Notes under the pieces: generated by a model
Told to the model about the DNA's origin: nothing
The model's input: the letters and a program-made list of their open reading frames with translations, nothing else
The model's database searches: none
Translations under genes and position numbers: made by a program
In this document: positions 58,623 through 64,000 of the stretch, in pieces
How the letters are laid out: each line of letters starts with the position of its first letter
Position numbering within the stretch: position 1 is the first letter of the stretch
Virus record (IMG/VR): IMGVR_UViG_3300036770_005754
Span: 112,559-176,558 of that record
Direction: 5' to 3' (one strand)
Length of the DNA stretch: 64,000 nt
From: a virus

Positions 58623-59339
58623 ATGGCTAGGTATTGTGATTCTAAAGTTCTTGAGAAAAATTGGTTTCATTGGCTGTTGTCCTCATCAACCCCTGATCTT
58701 GAAAGATTCAGAGAATCTGGCGTACTATGGACAAAAGTAATTGATGAAACTAAAGGTAAAAAGAATTTACCAAATCCCATGAGCCCATTGAAGATGCACT
58801 GTGTAGCCACTGCGACACCAATCTATTTTAAAAGTGAGTGTGGTGCCATACAACCAAGCGATATGACGGCGGATCTAATATCATTCAATAATTTAAGCCT
58901 CCTTTCTGATTTCAAAGGGAATCATTCCACTCAAACTGGTACCACGATTTCTGAATTAATCGCTGAAAATTATATCCTTGAATTGCCGACAGAAAAAACG
59001 TGGCATGCTATGCTGAATGATGTCAACAAAATGTGCGACGGCATCGCCGCAAAGTTCAATCAACCAAATGAAGATGAGCACGCTGAACTAGCCAATGAAG
59101 CCCTTGTTCAAGTCGCCAAAAAACTGGCTGCAAAGAAACTGGTCTACACACCCGGAAGAGCACCTGTTTTCAATCTTTTAACGACAACAATCATACGATG
59201 CATGTACAGCATAATGAACAAAAGAACCAACCAACGCAAGGGGTTGCAAAAATACATGAACGAAATTTATCTTGGACAGCAATGGTCGCCCGAAGGAGAT
59301 CAAGCCAATTATCACAACCTACAAACCGTCGAGTATTAA
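58623..59339 (+). CDS. gp55-like late sigma factor
   Basis: About 238 residues from ATG 58623, which has a near-ideal AGGAGG. The C-terminal part has ELANEALVQVAKKLAAKKL, YTPGRAPVFNLLTTTIIRC and MYSIMNKRTNQRKGLQKY, the order seen in sigma region 2 of T4 gp55: a helix with a conserved E-x-A, a P-x-x-x-F-x-[YL] turn and an I-x-R helix ending in basic residues. gp55 directs host RNA polymerase to late promoters. The N-terminal 130 residues are unfamiliar. Confidence 0.6.
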   Translation: MARYCDSKVLEKNWFHWLLSSSTPDLERFRESGVLWTKVIDETKGKKNLPNPMSPLKMHCVATATPIYFKSECGAIQPSDMTADLISFNNLSLLSDFKGNHSTQTGTTISELIAENYILELPTEKTWHAMLNDVNKMCDGIAAKFNQPNEDEHAELANEALVQVAKKLAAKKLVYTPGRAPVFNLLTTTIIRCMYSIMNKRTNQRKGLQKYMNEIYLGQQWSPEGDQANYHNLQTVEY

Positions 59340-59372
59340 ATCAGATGAAAAGCCTTCTGTCAATTCCATGAA

Positions 59373-59768
59373 TCATATTCGACGGACCAACATGACCATC
59401 GATATGAATAGACCCCACCATGGTGAATTCAAAAACATCGCTAGTTCCATAAGTCGTAGACCTTCATCTTTAATGCTCCGAAGATCCGTGTCTACTTCTC
59501 CTTGAAATGATGCACCAAAGAACTCTAAAACTGAATAAGAAAAAGTCCGTGTTATCATTTCGTTTAACATTCCTTCCAAGTAACGGAATGAAGACGAGGA
59601 AGCATCACAATGACCATCAATCGCAAGTGAACGAAGCGAATCACGAAGTGCAAATATTTGGTAGTGGATGCGCGTCAAAAATGTTGGTCGTATGACCATC
59701 CAGTAAAACACCCATAATAAACCACCAACAGCTAGGATCGTAAAAAACATAAGTTTCAACTCTAACAT
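59373..59768 (-). CDS. Membrane-anchored hypothetical protein
   Basis: A 131-residue protein with one clear membrane span at residues 5-26 (MFFTILAVGGLLWVFYWMV), a helical body (IFALRDSLRSLAIDGH) and a hydrophobic C-terminus that might be a second span. Alone on the minus strand between plus-strand genes. Could be inner-membrane directed; no family recognised. Confidence 0.6.
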   Translation of the reverse strand: MLELKLMFFTILAVGGLLWVFYWMVIRPTFLTRIHYQIFALRDSLRSLAIDGHCDASSSSFRYLEGMLNEMITRTFSYSVLEFFGASFQGEVDTDLRSIKDEGLRLMELAMFLNSPWWGLFISMVMLVRRI

Positions 59769-59875
59769 TTTTACTTCCTGTATTTGAGTTGATTATGCTC
59801 TGAGTAGTTGGCTATCTTCGAATAATTGTATCTTCCTTGTAAAATACGCTGTCGCAAGTGGTAACGCATGATTTT

Positions 59876-59901
59876 CCAGTAAAAATAAATTATTTTACTG
59901 G
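59876..59901 (+). promoter_or_regulatory. Hairpin next to ribosome site
   Basis: CCAGTAAAA (59876-59884) pairs perfectly with TTTTACTGG (59893-59901), loop of 8 bases, in the leader of the gene at 59909. The last two stem bases are the GG of the GGAG ribosome site, so folding would compete with initiation. It may also be a processing site. Confidence 0.55.
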
Positions 59902-59908
59902 AGATAGC

Positions 59909-60835
59909 ATGAGACCACAATTAATACGGCAAAACATTACTATATTGACACCCAAAACTGTAAAAGTAGTAGTGCAGCCATCGAGCAACAGATCAGTTAG
60001 CTTGCAACATGTAAAACAAGTAAAGCAAGTATGTGTAAAGCCGACGGTAGAAAAGCCAAAACAACTAATACAAAATGCTGCTGTAAGTAACAAAAACATA
60101 CTAAAGAAGAAAGCTACATCTAAAAAGGCAGATGTAAAGTACCTCACGCAGGATATATCATTAGAGTCCTTAAATAAAATAAAAGCAATAAGAAATATTG
60201 GTGTTGGTAAAACACTAGTTATAGTTGGAAATGGCCCGTCAATATTAGAAGCAGAGCTAAACAAATTAAAAAATCAACCAGACATCCATACATTATCAAT
60301 AAATAGACCAGATGAAAGAATCTGGCCAACAACATACTGGTCATTCTTCGATAATTCTCAGATGCGCAGACACGAAAGCATTTGGTCAAGCTACGACGGA
60401 ACGATATTCAATAGTACAGCTATTAAAAAACAGAAACCGAAATCAATGGCCTTTAAAAACATAGGCGGCAAAGGATTCAGCAAAGACGCTTCGAAAGGCA
60501 TCAATATCGGGAGATCTTCAGTATATGCCTCCATGCAGATTGCACTATGGATGAATTATGACAAAATATTCATATTTGGCTGTGATATGAACCCAGAAGG
60601 CTTGGACGGCAAATTACATTTCTACGGCACAAACCCAGACGTAGATCCCAATATCAGAAAAAGTAGATTCAAAGACGAAGCGGAGCATTACATGCATGCG
60701 GCATCGCTATTAACCAGAGAAGAAAAGGAAAAATTCATATTCTGCACAGATTATAACCCATGGGGCTTCATCAAAGAATTCGGGCAAATGAGCCACAAAG
60801 AAGCTGTGAACATAATATTGGAAAACAATCGATGA
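59909..60835 (+). CDS. DUF115/MAF-like protein
   Basis: About 308 residues from ATG 59909. After a basic, low-complexity N-terminal 100 residues comes TLVIVGNGPSILEAELNKLK, SINRPDERIWPTTYWSFFD and SKGINIGRSSVYASMQIAL then DKIFIFGCDMNPEG. This G-N-G-P-S, G-x-S-x-x and I-F-G-x-D-M set is the Rossmann-like core of DUF115/Maf-type proteins, associated with sugar transfer (sialyltransferase-like). The next gene, a PhyH oxygenase, overlaps by ATGA. Confidence 0.65.
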   Translation: MRPQLIRQNITILTPKTVKVVVQPSSNRSVSLQHVKQVKQVCVKPTVEKPKQLIQNAAVSNKNILKKKATSKKADVKYLTQDISLESLNKIKAIRNIGVGKTLVIVGNGPSILEAELNKLKNQPDIHTLSINRPDERIWPTTYWSFFDNSQMRRHESIWSSYDGTIFNSTAIKKQKPKSMAFKNIGGKGFSKDASKGINIGRSSVYASMQIALWMNYDKIFIFGCDMNPEGLDGKLHFYGTNPDVDPNIRKSRFKDEAEHYMHAASLLTREEKEKFIFCTDYNPWGFIKEFGQMSHKEAVNIILENNR

Positions 60836-61548
60836 TAACTGTAGAAGATATTACATATTACAGCGACCACGGGTATATCATAAAAGAAAATATAATAGAT
60901 AATTCTACATTGGATTCGGCACTATTGGATACAAAATCAGGCGGCAACCCACTAGACAAATGGAAATATGGTAAAGTTAATGGGATATCTAAACTAGCAT
61001 CGTATGAACCAATAATTAATATTCTAAGAGGTTTATATGGTTTAGAACCTTTTCCATTCCAGACTTTGAACTTCGACAGATCTCCTGGTATCAATATACA
61101 TTCTGATACTATACATTTCCATACCGATCCACCCGGGTTGATGTGCGGTGTATGGGTGGCTCTCGAAGACGTGACGCCAGAAAATGGCCCTCTGGTTTAT
61201 TACCCTGGTTCGCACTTAACGCAGGTTATAACTCTAGAAAGCCTGGGATTAACACCATCTATGGGTCAATGGTTATCGAATCTCGGTGCGTATTCCATGT
61301 TCTTGGCTGAACATAGTGAACATATGCGTTTTGAAACATTGATATGTAAACGAGGAACTGTATTGATTTGGGATGCCAATTTGATGCACAGATCTCTTCA
61401 CCCAAGAGAAGGCACCACCAGAGCTTCTCAAGTAACCCATTATTATTTCTACACAGAAGGTGTTAAGTATTTAGTACCTGCGTACGGCAAGGACTGTATT
61501 AAAAATGAAGTGTTTCGGTTCGCGGATTTTCTCAATTTTTGGATCTAG
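60832..61548 (+). CDS. PhyH-type 2-oxoglutarate dioxygenase
   Basis: About 238 residues from ATG 60832 (overlaps the upstream stop). H97 and D99 in IHFHTDPPGLMCGVWVALED, then NGPLVYYPGSH, and a distal His with following Arg in ANLMHRSLHPREG...R. This is the phytanoyl-CoA dioxygenase pattern. P-G-S-H is the family signature. The substrate is unknown: the family acts on small molecules and some members hydroxylate nucleic acid bases. It is the second oxygenase of the window (the other at 29970). Confidence 0.75.
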   Translation: MITVEDITYYSDHGYIIKENIIDNSTLDSALLDTKSGGNPLDKWKYGKVNGISKLASYEPIINILRGLYGLEPFPFQTLNFDRSPGINIHSDTIHFHTDPPGLMCGVWVALEDVTPENGPLVYYPGSHLTQVITLESLGLTPSMGQWLSNLGAYSMFLAEHSEHMRFETLICKRGTVLIWDANLMHRSLHPREGTTRASQVTHYYFYTEGVKYLVPAYGKDCIKNEVFRFADFLNFWI

Positions 61549-61551
61549 AAA

Positions 61552-61950
61552 ATGCATAAGGTATACGTCGCTTCCAGTTTAAACAATATCGAGCGAGCGA
61601 AAGAAGTAATCGATAATCTATTATCGACGAACAAGATAAGCGTAACATATGATTGGACAAAACATGGTAGAGTCCATAGTGTGGCAGAAATGCAAGAAAT
61701 ATCATTGTTAGAAACAGAAGGCGTAAAAAATTGTGATACTATTTTAGTAGTCCTTCCTGGTGGCGTTGGCACTCATTTCGAGTTTGGTTACGCATATGCT
61801 CTTGGAAAGAATGTAGTGCTGCTTGAAGAAGTCGATGTGAGGAGGTCGTCATTTTATCACTTGCCGGGAATACATAGTGTTAAGACTTTCGGTGAGGCAC
61901 TTGCCATAATCGAGCGTCTTTCTCTTGAGCATATGCCTCCTTCCATCTGA
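61552..61950 (+). CDS. Nucleoside 2-deoxyribosyltransferase-like protein
   Basis: A 132-residue protein: HKVYVASSLNNIERAKEVID, VTYDWTKHGRVHS, LVVLPGGVGTHFEFGYAYAL and GKNVVLLEE. The Y-V-A-x-S start and P-G-x-x-G-T-x-x-E-x-G-x-A-x-A-x-G-K element are the nucleoside deoxyribosyltransferase/YtoQ-type signature, with a Glu nucleophile. It could exchange or hydrolyse bases of deoxynucleotides. It follows PhyH by three bases and lies 1.7 kb before the PurZ-like gene, so a role in nucleotide supply is likely. Confidence 0.7.
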   Translation: MHKVYVASSLNNIERAKEVIDNLLSTNKISVTYDWTKHGRVHSVAEMQEISLLETEGVKNCDTILVVLPGGVGTHFEFGYAYALGKNVVLLEEVDVRRSSFYHLPGIHSVKTFGEALAIIERLSLEHMPPSI

Positions 61951-61989
61951 TATATGCTCTCAAATCCGTTAATTAAGAATGGGTCGACT

Positions 61990-62652
61990 ATGTTAAACAG
62001 GTTAGAAATCGATGTCCTACAAGCTAACGAACTGTATGAAGCTTCACATTTGACTACAAAGTATAAATTACCAGCAATGGTCGTTCATCAAGACTTAGCA
62101 AGCCAGGCCTACATCACCAGAAACCAACTTGGCGGGAAGTTCAAAATAATCACGCCAGTAGACTGGCCAAAAGGCAATACATTTGGAATGGCAAAATTTC
62201 GAGGCTTACCAACAGATGCATTAGAGAATGACGGATTCGAAATCCTACTCACTGGTGGAAAGAACTTAACTGACACCAGAAATGAAGCAAAAGAATTCAC
62301 TAAATTTGTGAAAGGGCATCTTTCAGAGATGCATGAAGTGAGATTTGTGCTTAATACACTATCAAGGGATGACGAAAATATTAGAGCAATGTGCGAAGCC
62401 CTAAAAGATGTGAGGATGCCATCTTTCTTGAGAAATGATATAAATCTCAAGCCACAAATAGGTAAAGCTAATGTAGAAAAGCACAATGCCTTTATCGCGG
62501 AAGTATCTGCCATATTTAAGGCACCATTTAAAATCTCCGGAAACATTAACAATCTGGAATCTATTAACAATTGCCAGAACGCATCAAGATTCGCCGTTAG
62601 CCTAACTCAAGCCAAGAGTATCATTAAAGAATTCAACGAAACAAAGAGATGA
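61990..62652 (+). CDS. Hypothetical protein, possibly aldolase-barrel-like
   Basis: About 220 residues; ATG 61990 chosen (GGG eight bases upstream), with 61954 as alternative. Segments: LKITPVDWPKGNTFG-like start, FEILLTGGKNLTDTRNEAKE, VRFVLNTLSRDDENIRAMC, FIAEVSAIFKAPFKISGN. The spacing of helices and strands is compatible with a TIM-barrel such as DeoC-like proteins, but no catalytic Lys is certain. Sits in the nucleotide-metabolism-like block. Confidence 0.5.
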   Translation: MLNRLEIDVLQANELYEASHLTTKYKLPAMVVHQDLASQAYITRNQLGGKFKIITPVDWPKGNTFGMAKFRGLPTDALENDGFEILLTGGKNLTDTRNEAKEFTKFVKGHLSEMHEVRFVLNTLSRDDENIRAMCEALKDVRMPSFLRNDINLKPQIGKANVEKHNAFIAEVSAIFKAPFKISGNINNLESINNCQNASRFAVSLTQAKSIIKEFNETKR

Positions 62653-62655
62653 CTG

Positions 62656-63039
62656 ATGACTGTCAAAATAACTGGTGCAAGCGTGAAGCGATTGTTAAAG
62701 GCAATCGAAAGCGTGCAGGATTGGGAAGGCACAGAGGTCGGTGCTGCGATCGAAGATATCGAAGCCCAATTATATCAACCAACGGACAGACAGCTTAATC
62801 TGTTAAAACACGCGTTAGCGATGCACAACGTAAACAAAGGAATTTGGGGATGCGACAACAGATTTACTTGTGGTATGTTTCAACCTGAATATGACGACTG
62901 GTCTGAAATGGTTGAGAAAGGACTAGCTACCATAGATTCAGAAGGAACTACGTGGATTACCTTTAGCGCAACAGAAGCCGGTGCTATCGCAGCCGGATTA
63001 CACAAAGCAGGAATCAAACGAGCATTCAAATCTGAATAA
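62656..63039 (+). CDS. Hypothetical protein
   Basis: A 127-residue protein with helical start (ASVKRLLKAIESVQDWEG) and a middle YQPTDRQLNLLKHALAMHN, then an acidic/aromatic part and FSATEAGAIAAGLHKAGIKR. The P-T-x-x-Q-x-x-x-L-x-x-A pattern is common in small phage proteins of unknown function. Overlaps by nothing; spacing of three bases to the upstream gene. Confidence 0.6.
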   Translation: MTVKITGASVKRLLKAIESVQDWEGTEVGAAIEDIEAQLYQPTDRQLNLLKHALAMHNVNKGIWGCDNRFTCGMFQPEYDDWSEMVEKGLATIDSEGTTWITFSATEAGAIAAGLHKAGIKRAFKSE

Positions 63040-63052
63040 CCAGGAGCAATTG

Positions 63053-63244
63053 ATGTGGAACAATCGCACGATCACCTATACCTATAACATAGGTGATCCT
63101 GTATTAATGAACATAGAGGAGCACCCATGGTACAAGCGTCCAGCGACCATATGTGACATAGGACATACCACGGTAAGAGTAGACTTTGAAGGCACAAAAA
63201 TTTGGGTACCAAACGACTGGATCACACCGCATGACTTTAACTAG
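63053..63244 (+). CDS. Small beta-barrel-like protein
   Basis: A 63-residue protein from ATG 63053, with AGGAG seven bases upstream; an earlier in-frame start would overlap the previous gene. NIGDPVLMNIEEHPWYKRPA then VRVDFEGTKIWVPND is typical of a small SH3-like domain (V-x-x-D-x-x-G-x-x-x-W-V-P). Unknown role. Confidence 0.65.
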   Translation: MWNNRTITYTYNIGDPVLMNIEEHPWYKRPATICDIGHTTVRVDFEGTKIWVPNDWITPHDFN

Positions 63245-63608
63245 ACTATTGGACAGCATAAAGAATGACGCTGACTTGTTGACGCGCGGAGACGCATGGT
63301 TAGAACACGAGAGAGAAGTAGTCTCTTCAGAATTACAATGCAGGGCAGACTATCTTAAAAAAGTCATTGCAGCACAGACGATCAAAAAGATACTGCAGAA
63401 CAAAAATTTAGTGGCAGTACAACACATTTGCAGGAACACTAACAATGAAGCCACCGACGTAGTCATTAAAGTGATGAAACTACCAGATGCCATTAGATCT
63501 ATTGAAGAATCAAATGATATTTTAGATGAGATAAACTCATTGGGACAAATCACAACTTGGAGAGCCGATGGTTACGATATAGCGACATCACGCTCTCTAC
63601 GCAACTAG
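63231..63608 (+). CDS. Hypothetical helical protein
   Basis: About 125 residues from ATG 63231, overlapping the previous gene by 14 bases. Helical (LLDSIKNDADLLTRGDAWLE, QTIKKILQNKNLVAVQHIC, PDAIRSIEESNDILDEINS). No family recognised. Ends 52 bases before the PurZ-like gene. Confidence 0.6.
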   Translation: MTLTRLLDSIKNDADLLTRGDAWLEHEREVVSSELQCRADYLKKVIAAQTIKKILQNKNLVAVQHICRNTNNEATDVVIKVMKLPDAIRSIEESNDILDEINSLGQITTWRADGYDIATSRSLRN

Positions 63609-63660
63609 ACGTATTTTAAGACCTGATCAATCACTTACGGCCAACAATCGGAAGACACAA

Positions 63661-64000
63661 ATGATAAATGGTCATTTTAACGTAGTGACAGATGGACAAT
63701 GGGGAAGCTGCGGCAAAGGCCTAATAGCTACCGCCTTAGCCGACAGATATCGCCCAGAGATGATATCAACTACAAATATGGCTAATGCTGGCCATACAGC
63801 AGTTAACGAGGACGGAAGATCTTTTGTAGCCAAAGCTTTACCGTCATGTTCTATCTTGAAGAGATGGAGAGATGACTACAACCCACACATTTTTCTGGGC
63901 GCATCAAGTGCATTCCACATCGACCAATTGCTAAAAGAGATAGCGGAATGCGGACTTGAATCATCAGGTGATTTAAACCCTGAAAACCGCTTATGGATAC
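63661..64000 (+). CDS. PurZ-like adenylosuccinate synthetase (partial, cut by right edge)
   Basis: 113 residues visible from ATG 63661 (GGAAG upstream). The P-loop is DGQWGSCGKGLIATAL (residues 11-26), where E. coli PurA has QWGDEGKG: the catalytic Asp13 is Ser16 here. NMANAGHTAV (39-48) keeps the His that aids IMP 6-phosphorylation in PurA, and KALPSC matches the L-x-P segment. From memory, Asp-to-Ser (GSxGKG) is the hallmark of phage PurZ, which joins dGMP with aspartate to give the precursor of dZMP (2-aminoadenine nucleotide) in Z-DNA phages. The C-terminal two thirds, including the aspartate-binding loop, are outside the window. Confidence 0.75.
   Translation, partial: MINGHFNVVTDGQWGSCGKGLIATALADRYRPEMISTTNMANAGHTAVNEDGRSFVAKALPSCSILKRWRDDYNPHIFLGASSAFHIDQLLKEIAECGLESSGDLNPENRLWI

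Noticed and set aside
1-64000. CRISPR array, insertion sequence or integrase
   Set aside because: No regularly spaced repeats, no terminal inverted repeats with transposase and no tyrosine or serine recombinase motif were seen; a temperate lifestyle has no support here.

Overview
The window is part of the genome of a tailed double-stranded DNA phage with a contractile tail (myovirus). The genome is probably large, because 64 kb holds only part of a virion module and part of a replication module. The tail-type evidence is a sheath protein running off the left edge, with gp15-like and gp13-like tail-completion and neck proteins behind it. The replication and transcription genes follow a T4-like plan: gp32-type ssDNA-binding protein, gp41/DnaB helicase, gp46/gp47 (SbcC/SbcD), 5'-3' exonuclease and a gp55-like sigma factor. 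Recombinase and polymerase instead look bacterial (RecA, family A polymerase). Genes are tightly packed with many ATGA and TAATG overlaps, Shine-Dalgarno sites are common and the standard code is used. I cannot name the host.

Layout: 1-20 kb (minus strand) is virion structure: sheath, neck and completion proteins, a GC-richer fibre cassette (about 4.7-7.2 kb), a Pro/Glu-repeat protein, a double LamG-type lectin protein and three paralogous long fibre proteins, ending in a strong terminator. A tRNA-like element lies at 20.05-20.17 kb. 20.2-32.5 kb is rich in surface-chemistry enzymes: several glycosyltransferases, two sulfotransferases, a 2-oxoglutarate oxygenase, a nuclease and small hypotheticals. 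32.5-40.8 kb is the core replication and recombination block. 40.9-45.6 kb holds hypotheticals with a further glycosyltransferase and an ATP-grasp protein. 45.6-46.35 kb is a gene-free, hairpin-rich stretch that I propose is a large structured RNA. 46.4-53.6 kb carries SbcD (minus) and then, on plus, small proteins, a DinG/XPD-like helicase and SbcC. 53.6-58.5 kb (minus) has two more virion-like proteins and a sigma-like protein. 58.6-64 kb (plus) has the gp55-like sigma, a DUF115-like protein, a PhyH-type oxygenase, a nucleoside deoxyribosyltransferase-like protein and, cut by the right edge, a PurZ-like adenylosuccinate synthetase.

The most striking observation is that last gene. Its P-loop reads GSCGKG where PurA has GDEGKG, so the catalytic Asp is replaced by Ser. 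From memory this is the hallmark of PurZ, the enzyme that makes the 2-aminoadenine (Z) precursor in phages whose DNA replaces A with Z. The family A polymerase in the same window is unusually short, its exonuclease region looks degenerate and its finger motif is divergent. Together they make this a candidate Z-DNA phage; the MazG-like and HD-phosphohydrolase partners are not visible in the window.
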